Assembly: GCA_965262665.1 (NCBI GenBank)
Contig: CBDHFR010000004.1
Coordinates: forward strand, 1,240,001 to 1,304,000
From: CBDBND01 sp965262665
Lineage (GTDB): Bacteria; Pseudomonadota; Alphaproteobacteria; Rhodospirillales; Rhodospirillaceae
DNA length: 64,000 bases
Reading direction: 5' to 3'
Part shown: in pieces, positions 11,584-21,261 of the stretch
How the letters are laid out: every line of letters begins with the position of its first letter
Position numbering within the stretch: the stretch's first letter is position 1
Program-made: the position numbers and the translations under genes
Notes under the pieces: generated by a model
Databases searched by the model: none
Told to the model about the DNA's origin: nothing
What the model saw: the letters and a program-made list of their open reading frames with translations, nothing else

Positions 11584-13065
11584 GGCGAGTTCAATCGGTC
11601 GTCGCAACACTCTGGCATAGGAGGTTGCTATGACGGGTACGCAGACGGCGGTCGGATCGGTCTGGACGGAGCAAGTTGCATTCGCCAGGTCGACCGGACT
11701 CGGCACGGCGTGAGGAGCTTGTTCGGTTCTGGGCAGCGATTGCGACGGGGCGTTCGAGCGAGGACGCGGCCCGAGATGCCGGTGTATCCCCTCCGGTAGG
11801 CTCGAGGTGGTTCCGGAGGTCGGGCGGCATGCCACCAGCACATTTATCGCAATCGGCCAAGCCGCTGTCAGGACGTTACCTGTCTTTCGAGGAACGTGAG
11901 GAGATTGCTCTTCTGCGCGCTCAGGGAAGAGGCATACGTCATATTGCTTGCCGGCTGGAGCGAGCACCGTCGACGATCTCCCGCGAGGTGCGGCGCAACG
12001 CGGCGACCCGAAGCGGTGGCCTGGACTACCGAGCAACGACGGCGCAGTGGCATGCTGATCGATCCGCCAAAAGGCCGCAGCCAGCCAAGCTGGCAACGAA
12101 TGAGGCGCTGCGGCGCGATGTGCAGGATCGGCTTGCGGGTCGGATCTCGGCACCGGATGGAACGGTGATCGAGGGGCCACGCGTCGTCTGGAACGGTCGT
12201 CGGCATGGGCCGCGGCAGCGCAGGCGATGGGCCAGGGCCTGGAGTCCTGAGCAGATCGCGCACCGTCTTCGGATCGACTATCCTGGGGACGGGCCCGAGG
12301 ATCAAGCGATGCGGATCAGTCATGAGGCGATCTATCAGGCGCTCTACGTACAGGGCCGCGGCGCACTCCGTCGTGAGCTGACCGCCTGCCTTCGCACGGG
12401 AAGGGCACTGCGCGTGCCTCGGGCACGTAGCCGCCGGCGGGGAAAATCCTTCGTCACGCCTGAGATCATGATCAGTGAACGATCGGCGGAAGCAGCTGAT
12501 CGGGCCGTACCCGGACACTGGGAAGGTGACCTGATCATCGGCTTGGGCAGATCGGCGATCGGCACTCTGGTGGAACGCGCCACGCGGTTCACAATGCTGC
12601 TGCATCTTCCCCGAATGGAAGGCCACGGCACCGTCCCGCGCGTGAAGAACGGGCCTGCGCTTGCCGGCTGGAGCGAGCATGGGGCTGAAGCGGTTCGCGA
12701 TGCCATCGCCCGGACGATCACGACATTGCCAGCGCAGCTTCGCCGCTCGCTGACCTGGGACCAGGGAGCAGAGATGGCCAGGCATGCGGATCTGCGGATC
12801 GCAACCGGCCTTCCCGTCTACTTCTGCGAACCGCACAGCCCTTGGCAACGCGGAACGAACGAGAACGCCAATGGATTGCTTCGACAGTACTTCCCGAAAG
12901 GAACCGATCTGAGCGCACACAGTCCGGACGTACTCGCAGTTGTTGCTGACGCGCTCAATACACGGCCCCGCAAGACCCTCGGATGGAGAACTCCCGCCGA
13001 AGCTCTGGACCAGTGCTTGCAGGCCAGTCAAACTGAACGTGTTGCGACGACCGGTTGAACCCGCC
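11584..13065 (+). mobile_element. IS30-family element, complete ends
   Basis: 1,482 bp bounded by ~27-bp inverted repeats (GGCGAGTTCAATCGGTCGTC at the left and its near-complement at the right) and flanked by a 3-bp duplication CAA (11581-11583 and 13066-13068). Removing it rejoins an IS3 orfB reading frame, which proves the boundaries. Confidence 0.9.
11676..13058 (+). CDS. IS30-family transposase
   Basis: About 460 residues. The N-terminal IS30 helix-turn-helix is YLSFEEREEIALLRAQGRGI with a following TISREVRRN; the DDE domain has GHWEGDLIIG (Asp), TWDQGAEM (Asp) and NENANGLLRQYFPKG (Glu), all in place. The annotated start is a TTG at 11676. A better ribosome site (GAGGTTGCT) and ATG exist at 11630, but that frame ends at 11711 and would need a frameshift to join, so the 5' end may carry a lesion or the TTG may be used. 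Confidence 0.85.
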   Translation: MHSPGRPDSARREELVRFWAAIATGRSSEDAARDAGVSPPVGSRWFRRSGGMPPAHLSQSAKPLSGRYLSFEEREEIALLRAQGRGIRHIACRLERAPSTISREVRRNAATRSGGLDYRATTAQWHADRSAKRPQPAKLATNEALRRDVQDRLAGRISAPDGTVIEGPRVVWNGRRHGPRQRRRWARAWSPEQIAHRLRIDYPGDGPEDQAMRISHEAIYQALYVQGRGALRRELTACLRTGRALRVPRARSRRRGKSFVTPEIMISERSAEAADRAVPGHWEGDLIIGLGRSAIGTLVERATRFTMLLHLPRMEGHGTVPRVKNGPALAGWSEHGAEAVRDAIARTITTLPAQLRRSLTWDQGAEMARHADLRIATGLPVYFCEPHSPWQRGTNENANGLLRQYFPKGTDLSAHSPDVLAVVADALNTRPRKTLGWRTPAEALDQCLQASQTERVATTG

Positions 13066-13567
13066 CAATATGCCTGCGGTGACGACCGCAAACTGCTCCG
13101 CCTCCACGGCATCAAGGCCGCCATGAGCCGCAAGGGGAATTGCCTCGACAATGCCCCCATGGAGAGCTTCTTTGGGTCTCTCAAGACCGAACTCGTGCAC
13201 CGTACCCGTTTCGTACCCGGCGCGAGGCCAGGGCTGCGCTATTCGAGTACATCGAGATCTTCTATAACCAACGACGGCGCCACTCGAGCATCGGCTACCG
13301 GACGCCGGCACAGGCCAGGAGAGATATGACCATCGATCAGGCCGCATAGGTGAAGAACCACCTGGTCCGGATTTTGGGAGCAACGTCAAGTGCGTCATGC
13401 ACCGGCATGTGACGCACAACCGGTTTTATCCCGATTTCCGACAGTTCATCGAGGCCATCTTCGGGTTCTTCAACCAAACCCTGCCCTGGGAATGGGAAAC
13501 AATCCGGGACACCGTTACCGACAACTTTCGTGTCATCGCACACGATCAGTACCGAGTAATTGGGTAG

Positions 13568-13931
13568 CAGGAGTATAGAATATGTTTCTGAAGAGTGGTT
13601 GTGCCTGTTTTGGCGTAGCCAATATGGAGCAGTTTTCCCATGCCGCCTCGCATATAGCGAGATGCGATAAAATTCAACCACTCAATTCGCAATAAGAGAT
13701 TAGTCAGTCTTTCAAAAAAGATTAAATCAATTATCCATTTCGTCGCAGGCTGATTGCAGCTTTAGTGGCCAGCAATGAGATCGAATCATAGGGTTGAATG
13801 GAGAGGATCAATGAATACTCATTATGGACTGCGATGTCAGGCAACGCTCCTACAAGCCGTTTTCGTTTTTGCGGTCAAAAAACCCCGCCTCGGTGTGAGA
13901 CGGGGTTTTTCGTTTTTATACGGAAGTGGAC
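13568..13931. other. Gap between IS630-D relic and ycnI-like gene
   Basis: No gene is supported. The only clear structure is the terminator stem at 13877-13910. The rest may be residual IS630 end sequence or original flank. Confidence 0.5.
13877..13910 (-). terminator. Terminator of the ycnI-like gene
   Basis: A GC-rich stem (CCCCGCCTC/GAGACGGGG, one mismatch) flanked by A6 on one side and T5 on the other, so it can act on both strands. It lies 22 nt after the stop of the ycnI-like gene. Confidence 0.8.
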
Positions 13932-14594
13932 CTAGCGGGCCATCGCTTCCTGTGACGGTGTTTCGCCGCGGGCCTGTTCCGGGGTCCATTCCCACGGATA
14001 CTGGCCTTTGGAGGGTTGACGGACCACAACCATCGGCGCCGGATTTGGCGTGGCGGTCATGAACGCCCAAGCCTTGGCAGCAAACTCAGGATCGTTGATG
14101 TCGAGTTCCGCTTCGGGCATGTCCACATACGGGTCAGTGGCGCCGTCTTCACAAACGGTGATGTTCTTAAAGTGCAGCACTTTGCCGACGTCCTTGGGAA
14201 TCGTACCGCGGAATTCGAAGCTGGCCCAGCCGTCTGCCGGGACCGGATCGCCCATTTTCGTCCAAACGATTTCGCCGATCACTTCGCTGACTTCACGGCC
14301 ATGCAGCATGACTGGCGTTTCAAGGGTGCGCATCTTGTACTCGATGTTCCAGCCGACCTTGTCGATCGCTTTGGCATCAACAATACTATCAGGAATTTGC
14401 AAACGGGCAGCGGTCACGGGTGCGCCTTTGCAGCCATGATTGACGTTCAGCTTCATTGGGAAAAGAAATCCCGCTGGCGCTTCACTAACGCTAATTACAT
14501 TATGGGCGGATGCCGTCGTGGCCGCACCCATGGTCAGGCCCGCACACAGCGCGGCACCGGCAATGGTTGTCATCAAACGAGACTTAAGGGTCAT
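13932..14594 (-). CDS. YcnI-family (DUF1775) periplasmic copper-binding protein
   Basis: 220 residues. A signal peptide ends TTASAHN, leaving a histidine at the mature N terminus; in YcnI proteins this His helps bind Cu(II). The domain shows HNVISVSEAPAGF, VNHGCKGAPVTAARLQIPDS and FKNITVCEDG, matching the family's conserved positions, and a C-terminal extension with a PNPAPMVVV stretch. It probably acts as a periplasmic copper chaperone or metallation factor; no cop or cyo genes are adjacent. ATG at 14594 has GGAGAA upstream. The open frame to 14660 is not needed. Confidence 0.85.
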   Translation of the reverse strand: MTLKSRLMTTIAGAALCAGLTMGAATTASAHNVISVSEAPAGFLFPMKLNVNHGCKGAPVTAARLQIPDSIVDAKAIDKVGWNIEYKMRTLETPVMLHGREVSEVIGEIVWTKMGDPVPADGWASFEFRGTIPKDVGKVLHFKNITVCEDGATDPYVDMPEAELDINDPEFAAKAWAFMTATPNPAPMVVVRQPSKGQYPWEWTPEQARGETPSQEAMAR

Positions 14595-14773
14595 GTTAGT
14601 TCTCCGTAGCGGCCCCGCGCGGGAGCCTGTTGAGAAAGAATTTAGTTGCACACAATACAAGTTCGAAATTTGGCACCTGATTCTCCCCCAGATGCCAAAG
14701 GTTGGAGAGAATAGCTCGCAGAACGAGCGCAGCCAAGGCGCTGTTACACTATTTTACACGGTTATTTGGGATC
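14595..14773. other. Upstream region of the ycnI-like gene
   Basis: Contains the ycnI-like promoter on the minus strand; no further gene. It ends at the CTAG where an IS630 is inserted (14773-14776). Confidence 0.5.
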
Positions 14774-15825
14774 TAGAGCAGATTCAATTTAGTCCCGATC
14801 ATATCCGGCGGCGGCGAAGTAGTTTTCGCATTCGGTTGAGGTGAAGGCGTCGATGGCGTCGGCAATGGCGTCCCACAGGTCGTCGACGGTTCTGGCGGCG
14901 GCCTTTCTCAGGAGCGCCTTGAGTTTGGCGAAGGCCATCTCGATCGGGTTGCAGTCGGGACTGTAGGGCGGCAGATACAGCAGGGTTGCGCCGGCGGCTT
15001 CGATGGCCTGGCGGATGCCAGCGACCTTGTGGGCGGGCAGGTTGGCCATGACGACGCTGTCTCCGGGGTCGAGTTCGGGTACCAGGACCTGTTCCACATA
15101 GGCCTTGAAGGCAGCCCCATGCATCGGCCCGTCGAGGAGCATCGGGGCCGCCAGGCCCCAGAGAGGCGCAAGCCGGCGGTCAACGTGGTGGTCTTCCAAT
15201 GGCCATGGGGTATGGCGGCCCGGCACCGTTCGCCTTTGCGCGACCATCCCCGCAGCCGCGCCATCTTCATCGACGCGCCGGTCTCGTCGATGAAGATCAG
15301 CCGTTCCGGAGCGAGCCCTGCCTGGCCTTCGAACCAGAGCCGGCGCCGCGCGAGCACGTCCGGGCGCCGCTGCTCCGCTGCATGGCCGGTCTTTTTTTGT
15401 GCGTCAGCCCGCGCTTGGCGAAGAAGTGCCAGACCGTCGACGGGCACACCCGAACCCCGTGCGACGCCGCCAGCTTCTCGCCAATCTCGGCCAGCGTCAT
15501 AGCCTTGGTCTGCGCCACCAGAGCCAGGATAAAGGCCTCATGCGCATCCAGCTTCGAGCCCGGCGGTTGGCCCTGGCGGTCGGGCTCGATCGAGCCCGTC
15601 TCGCGCCAGCGCCGGTGCCAGTGGATCGCCGTCGCTGGCGCGACACGAAAACGCGCCGCGGCCCCCCGTGCAGACAGACGCCCCGTGATCGCCTCGACGA
15701 CCCGCCGGCGAAGATCATTCCCGTAACAATGCCCCATGTCTGACACCAAATCGCCTCGGGATACAGAATCATGGAGTGGGACGCTTGGGAATCCCCTTCG
15801 ATTCACAATTCAGTCAAACCGCTCT
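14774..15825 (-). mobile_element. IS630-B, full length but frame-broken
   Basis: About 1,050 bp between two CTAG sites (TA at 14774-14775 and 15824-15825). The transposase starts at 15737 (MGHCYGNDLRRRVVEAITGR) and runs through a helix-turn-helix to an A7 tract, where a -1 shift typical of such IS630 elements leads to the catalytic frame (ERLIFIDETGASMKMARLRG). A second frame change near 15170 separates this from the C-terminal part (VVMANLPAHK, LPPYSPDCNPIEMAF, AAAGYDRD, stop 14789). The A7 site is probably natural; the second change looks like a lesion. The right end coincides with the stop codon of the M24 gene. Confidence 0.85.
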
Positions 15826-17236
15826 AGATCACCACCAGCGGGTCATCCATCGTACCCAGAGGCTCATAACCGTCCTTGGTGATGAGGATCAGGTCTTCCA
15901 GATGAGTCGCGCCCCAGCCGATTTCACCCTGAGGCAAATCGATCGTCAGGGTCATGTTTTCCTGGAAAGTGAGATCATCACCGACGACAAACGGCAAGCC
16001 ATCGCGGTAAGGCTGATCGGTGTGCTGCAGCCCTACGGAATGCGGGCCGACCCCCATGGTCCAGCCACTTGCGCTGGCCTTCTTGACCGCCGCCGTTACG
16101 GTGCTGCGCAGTTCGGAATAGAGCATACCCGGCCGTACCATTTCGTGCGCAACTTCACGGCCGATGCTAGTCAGCCGCATGCGCTCCTGCAACTCTTTGC
16201 GCGGTTCACCGGCACACCAGGTGCGGCCGAAATCGCCATGGAAATAGTTAATTTGGCTGACGGCATCGACCATCATGGCTTGACCTTCGACCACAGCACC
16301 ATGGCGAAAACCGCCGATGGTGCCTGAAGCGATCCACATCGCTTTGGCACCGCGCTTGGCGGCCTCAATCATGAATATGTTATCGATGTTCGCTTTGGTC
16401 ATACCGACCTTGATCTGCGACAGCATGGCCATGCAGGCGTCTTGATTGATCTGAGCGATGCGGCGCATGTGCTTGAGTTCCACCTCAGACTTGATCATGC
16501 GGATCTTGCGGAAGGTGTTGTCACCGGGCACGCAGGTGACGCTGTCTTGACCAAGGGTATTGAGTATGTCGGCAATGCGCATGTCATCGACGGCAACCTT
16601 GCTGTTGATCAGCCCTGTTTCCTTGAGTGCGTGTATGAGACCCCATTCGGGAGTCGCCGCCTTGCCGGTTTCCCAGCGCTTTTCAAGGTCATACCAGCCA
16701 CGTTCGATATCAGTGAGAGCCCCGATATTGTCCGGCATGCGCGAAAAGCTGCGGGATTCGGGCTCCTCGCTCCACAGTTCCGGATTGCGGTAGTTCTCCC
16801 AGCCGCTGGGTGCTCCGTAAGGAATGACCTCCGGATGCTCGCGTTCGCCATTGGCGATGAACCATAAGTCTGACGATGCAACAACCAGGAACGAAGGTTT
16901 GTCCGGATCGCGCGGCATGACCGCAAAGCTGGGAATGGCCCGCAGCTTCTGCAATTCGTAACTAAAGTAGTTGCCAAGGTAAAAGACGTTGACCGGATTG
17001 AGGGCGACGATACCGTCAATCCCTTCCTGCTCCATGACCTCGTACGCCCGCGGTTTGTTGACCAAACTGCGTCCGTCGAATTCCTCACCGGGCACTGGAC
17101 CCGGAGCGATCAAACCCCAGTTGGCGTGAGCCTCCCGCCCACCGAGCATGGACGCACCGAGGGCCGTGGCTGCACCGCCAGCTAAGCCAGCAAAGAAATC
17201 ACGACGTTCGATGGTGTCGTCAAAGGGATTGGTCAT
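15824..17236 (-). CDS. Tat-exported M24 metallopeptidase-family protein
   Basis: About 470 residues. The N terminus carries a twin-arginine signal (ERRDFFAGLAGGAATALGAS, cleavage near AHA), so the folded protein is expected in the periplasm. The C-terminal half is the 'pita-bread' fold of creatinase, prolidase and aminopeptidase P: VDAVSQINYFHGDFGRTW supplies Asp ligands, HSVGLQHTD a His, ENMTLTIDLP and THLEDLILIT the Glu ligands, so a dinuclear metal site is plausible. The substrate is unknown. ATG at 17236 follows GAGGAGGGCC. It is the last gene of a TBDR2 - VOC2 - VOC1 - M24 series on one strand. Its TAG stop lies in the IS630-B target. Confidence 0.85.
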   Translation of the reverse strand: MTNPFDDTIERRDFFAGLAGGAATALGASMLGGREAHANWGLIAPGPVPGEEFDGRSLVNKPRAYEVMEQEGIDGIVALNPVNVFYLGNYFSYELQKLRAIPSFAVMPRDPDKPSFLVVASSDLWFIANGEREHPEVIPYGAPSGWENYRNPELWSEEPESRSFSRMPDNIGALTDIERGWYDLEKRWETGKAATPEWGLIHALKETGLINSKVAVDDMRIADILNTLGQDSVTCVPGDNTFRKIRMIKSEVELKHMRRIAQINQDACMAMLSQIKVGMTKANIDNIFMIEAAKRGAKAMWIASGTIGGFRHGAVVEGQAMMVDAVSQINYFHGDFGRTWCAGEPRKELQERMRLTSIGREVAHEMVRPGMLYSELRSTVTAAVKKASASGWTMGVGPHSVGLQHTDQPYRDGLPFVVGDDLTFQENMTLTIDLPQGEIGWGATHLEDLILITKDGYEPLGTMDDPLVVI

Positions 17237-17382
17237 GGGAAGGCCCTCCTCATTGGAGCTGTGAATTGACTCTATCAGTCGACGTGATGCTGGACTACAG
17301 CGCCCGCGCAAGATGGCCAGCGAACGAGCATAAATTGTATGAGAATGATTCCTAGTTGGGGATCAAAATCGGATCCGCTTTT

Positions 17383-17967
17383 TCACCACGGCTTTGGAAC
17401 ACCGAGTTCAATAAGATTCACCAATACACCGTCGTGATCCCGGAACATCATTTCCCGCGTTTGCACCTCAGCCTCTGCATTGGGAAACAACACCATGGGC
17501 GGCGAGATTAACGGAAAACCGGCGGCAATGACTTTGTCCGTGATGCCGTCGATATCGTCGGTGATGAACACCACAGCGAAATCTCCAGTTACGGTATCAA
17601 CGCGGTCCGATGGCGATGGGAGTGCAGAGCGGCCATCGCCGATAATTTCATAGATGCCAATGTTGCCGACAATGCTGTCGCCGGATTGCAGGATCACAGC
17701 CTTGAGGCCGTAGTCCGTGGTGCCCATGATTTCATTGATGCGCAGCCCTTCAACTATGGTATCGACACGGGTGGTGAGACCGAGCAAATCTCGGTACAGC
17801 TTTAGCGACTCATCAAGGTCGCGGACGAATATGGTTGCCCGGGTCATGGGCGAAACGGCGTACCCCTCTGGCACGTCCTGCGCCCACACCTCCATTGGAA
17901 GGGTCAGTTGCAAGACCACACCCAGCGCAATCGCTGCCGCCACAACGGTATGAAGTCGGTCTCGGAT
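17383..17967 (-). CDS. Secreted VOC (glyoxalase/dioxygenase fold) protein VOC1
   Basis: About 190 residues: a signal peptide ending EVWAQD and one VOC domain (ATIFVRDLDESLKLYRDLLG at the start, FRDHDGVLVNLIEL at the end). The usual first-strand metal His is not seen, so catalysis is uncertain. The start is odd: the best ribosome site (GGGAGG) precedes ATC at 17965-17967, whose frame gives a good signal peptide; the first standard codon is a GTG at 17943, too far from the site and inside the signal peptide. The original ATG may have mutated. It is paralogous to VOC2 immediately upstream. Confidence 0.75.
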   Translation of the reverse strand: MRDRLHTVVAAAIALGVVLQLTLPMEVWAQDVPEGYAVSPMTRATIFVRDLDESLKLYRDLLGLTTRVDTIVEGLRINEIMGTTDYGLKAVILQSGDSIVGNIGIYEIIGDGRSALPSPSDRVDTVTGDFAVVFITDDIDGITDKVIAAGFPLISPPMVLFPNAEAEVQTREMMFRDHDGVLVNLIELGVPKPW

Positions 17968-17987
17968 GGCTTGCGCCTCCCAGATTT

Positions 17988-18626
17988 TTAATCTTTCAGA
18001 ACGCCAGCCTGAACGAGGTTGACCAGTACCCCATCGGGGTCGCGGAACATCATTTCCACCGGTTGTTCGGCATATTCTTCCCGCTCGATCAACGGCACTG
18101 GCGGAGAGACGATTGGATAGCCGGCGGCTTCGATTGCCGCCGTCAGGCGGTGAATGTCGTTGGTAGGAAAGACCAAAGCAAAATCACCGATACGCGTATC
18201 CGGTGTTTGCCGGGGCTCTGTCGTCCCATCGTTGTCCTTGTAGAGCTGATAGATACCGAGATTGCCCTGTACCGAGGCACCCGCCATCAGCACAGTGGCG
18301 CGCAATTCCTTGCCCTCCGTACCCATGATGGCGTTGATGCCATTGCCGGTCCAATAATTGTCGAACATGGGCTTGAGCCCAAGTATATCCCGGTAAAGCT
18401 TGAGGGACTCTTCAATATCACGAACGAAAATGGTCGCCCGCGCCAGGGGGGCCACGTTCATATCCTCCTGGAACACCGTCGGAACTGAGTCCGGCCGGTT
18501 CATGGGCAGCAACGGCGTAACGGTGGTGTCGTCCTGCGCCATAGCCAAATCCTGCCCAGACAAAAAAAGGGCAGCGGCCAAAAGACCGCTGCCCAGAATA
18601 AGAGACGTTGCCCGCAAAGACCTCAT
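17988..18626 (-). CDS. Secreted VOC (glyoxalase/dioxygenase fold) protein VOC2
   Basis: 212 residues with a signal peptide (LLAAALFLSGQDLAMAQDD) and a VOC domain from ATIFVRDIEESLKLYRDILG to FRDPDGVLVNLVQAG. It is a diverged copy of VOC1; the terminal Glu seen in VOC1 (NLIEL) is Gln here (NLVQA), so the metal site is further degraded. The ATG lies 7 nt after the TBDR2 stop with no good ribosome site, which suggests translational coupling to the receptor. A periplasmic binding or ring-processing role for the receptor's ligand is a guess. Confidence 0.85.
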   Translation of the reverse strand: MRSLRATSLILGSGLLAAALFLSGQDLAMAQDDTTVTPLLPMNRPDSVPTVFQEDMNVAPLARATIFVRDIEESLKLYRDILGLKPMFDNYWTGNGINAIMGTEGKELRATVLMAGASVQGNLGIYQLYKDNDGTTEPRQTPDTRIGDFALVFPTNDIHRLTAAIEAAGYPIVSPPVPLIEREEYAEQPVEMMFRDPDGVLVNLVQAGVLKD

Positions 18627-18633
18627 AGTGAGA

Positions 18634-21000
18634 TCAATAGCGGATGTTCAACGTCAGACCAAAGGTCTGCCGCTCGCCGAGGTACGCATTGTAGGCGATA
18701 TTGGGCTGCTGGACGATAACGTTGGCGACGTAGCTCTCGTCGAACAGATTCCGCACCCACAAAGAGAGGTCGTACCAATCGCTGCTGATGCCGGTACTGG
18801 CATTGACCAAGGTGCGCGACGGAATCCAAGCGAGATTGACCGCTTCGGCGTACATTTTGGACTGGTGGCCGAGGTCGGCGCGAATGTAGTAGTCAAGGTC
18901 CAGATTGCCTGGCAACTCGTCGGCCCATTCACCACCGACTGTGGCTTGGAATTCGGATTGACGCTCCATCTGGTTGCCGCCGATATCGCCGTTGATACTA
19001 CAGACCACATCGTCACACACCGATGGGATGCGCCCCCACCGGCCATCAATGGTGCCTTTGACGTATTTGGCGTCGCCATAATAGAGCGTGCTGTAGAAGC
19101 TAAGGTTTTCGGTGGCAGCAATAGCACCATCCACTTCGATACCCTTGGACGTCACATCGCCGACGTTGCGGATGATACTGCGGGAGAGCGGTGCCGGATT
19201 GCCTTCGTCAGCAGCGAGGATCTGAACATTGTTCCAGTCGACGTAGAACAATGTGGCATTCAACTGAATCTGGCCATCATTGAAGGTGTTCTTCATACCC
19301 AGTTCATAGGTCCAGTTGCTGTCGTCATCGTAGGTCCGGTTTTCCGGCAACGTTGCTGCCGCACTAAAGCCCCCTGATTTCACCCCTTTCGCTGCAGAGA
19401 CGAAGATGAGGTTTTCATCGGTCAAATCGTATTCAAGCGTGACCCGGGGCGTGAAGCTCTTAAAAGTATCGGAGAAGAAGGCGCCCGTAAAAGCAGTGAG
19501 GCCGCCGGTTCCACCACCGGATGGATCTTCACCCTCGTCTTTTTTGACACTGGAATAGCGAGCCTCAACACCAAGACGCGCACGATCATCCATGAAAGAG
19601 AAGTTGATTTCACCAAAGGGTGAAAAGGTTTTGGTTGTCGTGCCGATGTTCGCGAGATCCACGATGAAGATGAACTGGCTGGGGTCGAGAACATTGATCG
19701 GTTCTGTTGGCACATCCAATAGCTGTGGCAAGGCGCCGAAATTGGCCGTTCTGAAGTCTGAGCTCTTGGAATAGTAAACACCGAAAGCCGCATTGATGTT
19801 GCTGTCGTTATCCCAAACCACGCGGCCTTCATGCGAACTGGTCTTGAAATCGCCGAGAGGGCCGTTCTCAAATACACAAAAAGGTACGAAGAAGGTGCAA
19901 CCGGGCAGCGTGTCTTTATAACCGAAGGTGAATGAATCGGCGACAATGCGGCCGTATAGATACTCAAACGTGAATTCGTCGTTGATCTCCCAATCCAGTG
20001 ATCCCCGGAAGAAATCAGTATCGAGCTGTTGCGCGTAACCTCGCGGATCAATGGGAATGCCGCGTACGGGCAACTCGCCGCAGAACAGACGGAACCACTG
20101 ACCGCCGCCGCCGAGGCCGGACCCGGCCGGCCGGACGTCAGGATTAAACTGACCGCAATTTAAGAGATTGCTTTCCGCGTTGAGTTCACCGAACCAGTTC
20201 TGAGCGCTGTGTTCGCGGTTAAATTCGCGATAGGTGTACGCGAGATTAATCTCGATATTCTCCATTGGGAGAAATTCCAGGGCAGCGCCCATGACTGTTT
20301 TCTCATACCCGCCGACACGCCGGTCAGTGCCAGGACTAAAGTTAATGTCAGCGAAGGGGTGGCTGTTTTTCCAACTGCCGTCGTATTCGGAGTAATCGGC
20401 GAAAGCCCGCATACGCAACGTATCGGGAACGATAGCACCGGAAATGGCACCTGAGGCGTCGAAGCGACCGTAGTTGCCACCAGTGAGACTGCCTTCCACC
20501 ATCCATTCTTCAGTTGGCCCCTTAGAAATATAGTTGACCGCACCCATGAAGGCGTTGCGGCCGTAGCGGGCGCTTTGCGGCCCTTTAACAACTTCGACAC
20601 GTTCGATATTGGCGAAGCCAAGGTCGGTGACGTAATCTCGAGGGAGGTAAATGCCGTCAAAGAAGAACGATACGTTCTGTTCGATACTTCCTGCCACCTG
20701 GGTCGCGCCGCGAATAACTGGGGCCGTACCGCCTTCATTACCGAAGTTTTCGAAGTTGAAGCCCGGCGTGAACAAGGAAATGTCGGTCATTTCCTGGAGA
20801 TTGCGCTTTTCAATGTCTGCGGCCGTAAACGCCGTGATGGAAATGGGAATGTCCTGAATGGACTCATCGCGCTTACGCGCGGTGACGACGATTTCCTCCA
20901 GTGCTACCTGTTGTGCGGTCGCTGGACTTGCATCCGCAATAAAGACAGCAATCATCGCCGCTGCGAATGAGCGAAGCGGTAAAGTGGCACGCATTGTCAT
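18634..21000 (-). CDS. TonB-dependent receptor (TBDR2), intact
   Basis: 788 residues. Signal peptide ending SPATAQQ; TonB-box-like EEIVVTARKRDESIQDIPIS; plug with RVEVVKGPQSARYGRNAFMG and VNYISKGP; barrel ending GLTLNIRY. ATG at 21000 is preceded by GGGAGGGGAATCC. It heads an apparent operon with VOC2, VOC1 and the M24 protein, so its ligand is probably processed by them in the periplasm. The ligand is not identifiable from sequence; the receptor belongs to the same broad group as TBDR1 and TBDR3. Confidence 0.9.
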   Translation of the reverse strand: MTMRATLPLRSFAAAMIAVFIADASPATAQQVALEEIVVTARKRDESIQDIPISITAFTAADIEKRNLQEMTDISLFTPGFNFENFGNEGGTAPVIRGATQVAGSIEQNVSFFFDGIYLPRDYVTDLGFANIERVEVVKGPQSARYGRNAFMGAVNYISKGPTEEWMVEGSLTGGNYGRFDASGAISGAIVPDTLRMRAFADYSEYDGSWKNSHPFADINFSPGTDRRVGGYEKTVMGAALEFLPMENIEINLAYTYREFNREHSAQNWFGELNAESNLLNCGQFNPDVRPAGSGLGGGGQWFRLFCGELPVRGIPIDPRGYAQQLDTDFFRGSLDWEINDEFTFEYLYGRIVADSFTFGYKDTLPGCTFFVPFCVFENGPLGDFKTSSHEGRVVWDNDSNINAAFGVYYSKSSDFRTANFGALPQLLDVPTEPINVLDPSQFIFIVDLANIGTTTKTFSPFGEINFSFMDDRARLGVEARYSSVKKDEGEDPSGGGTGGLTAFTGAFFSDTFKSFTPRVTLEYDLTDENLIFVSAAKGVKSGGFSAAATLPENRTYDDDSNWTYELGMKNTFNDGQIQLNATLFYVDWNNVQILAADEGNPAPLSRSIIRNVGDVTSKGIEVDGAIAATENLSFYSTLYYGDAKYVKGTIDGRWGRIPSVCDDVVCSINGDIGGNQMERQSEFQATVGGEWADELPGNLDLDYYIRADLGHQSKMYAEAVNLAWIPSRTLVNASTGISSDWYDLSLWVRNLFDESYVANVIVQQPNIAYNAYLGERQTFGLTLNIRY

Positions 21001-21261
21001 GGATTCCCCTCCCAAGGATTCAAACGCCAGGACGTGTTGATCTCTTTTCGAAAGTCCGGCACCTTAACCTCTCACGTGTAGCACATTTGGCGTGACGATT
21101 AGCCATTTCGTTCAGTAGGAGGTCAATATTTTGGTGCGGAAAAGCGCTGAAATCTGCCGTTTTTATTGTTGCGAAATAGTCACAAGCCCACAGCATTTTG
21201 TTTTTGGCTCGCGAACTGTATAGCGGGAGAACGGGCTGTCAGCTGAAACGGGAGCAACATC
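21001..21261. promoter_or_regulatory. Divergent promoter region, TBDR2 and cupin gene
   Basis: About 260 bp between divergent genes. An imperfect inverted pair TCACG/CGTGA occurs near 21074-21097. No recognised regulator site otherwise. A ribosome site precedes the cupin ATG only weakly (CGGGAGCAAC). Confidence 0.4.

Larger units (their letters stand above)
11505..13349 (+). mobile_element. IS3-family orfB fragment, split by IS30
   Basis: Two pieces of one reading frame: 11505-11580 (AIRNRRPPMGLIHHSDRGSQ) and 13066-13349 (KAAMSRKGNCLDNAPMESFF, then YNQRRRHSSIGYRTPAQARR). Together they are the last third of an IS3 OrfB transposase, with the second Asp (HSDRG) and the Glu (MESFFG). An IS30 lies between them with a 3-bp CAA duplication. 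In the second piece the frame shifts near 13205. The 5' two thirds are absent. Confidence 0.8.
11129..13567 (+). mobile_element. IS630-D relic with internal IS3/IS30 sequences
   Basis: It begins at a TA with the end sequence ATACCAGCGGTCGTTGAGAT, which recurs at 46312. A transposase start at 11224 (MSAKIPLRTDYDAVQARALA) runs about 95 residues through the helix-turn-helix, then breaks near 11500 into IS3 sequence. The C-terminal part resumes after 13349 (VTHNRFYPDFRQFIEAIFGF through VIAHDQYRVIG, stop at 13567). The central catalytic part is lost. No matching right terminal repeat is visible after 13567. Confidence 0.75.
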
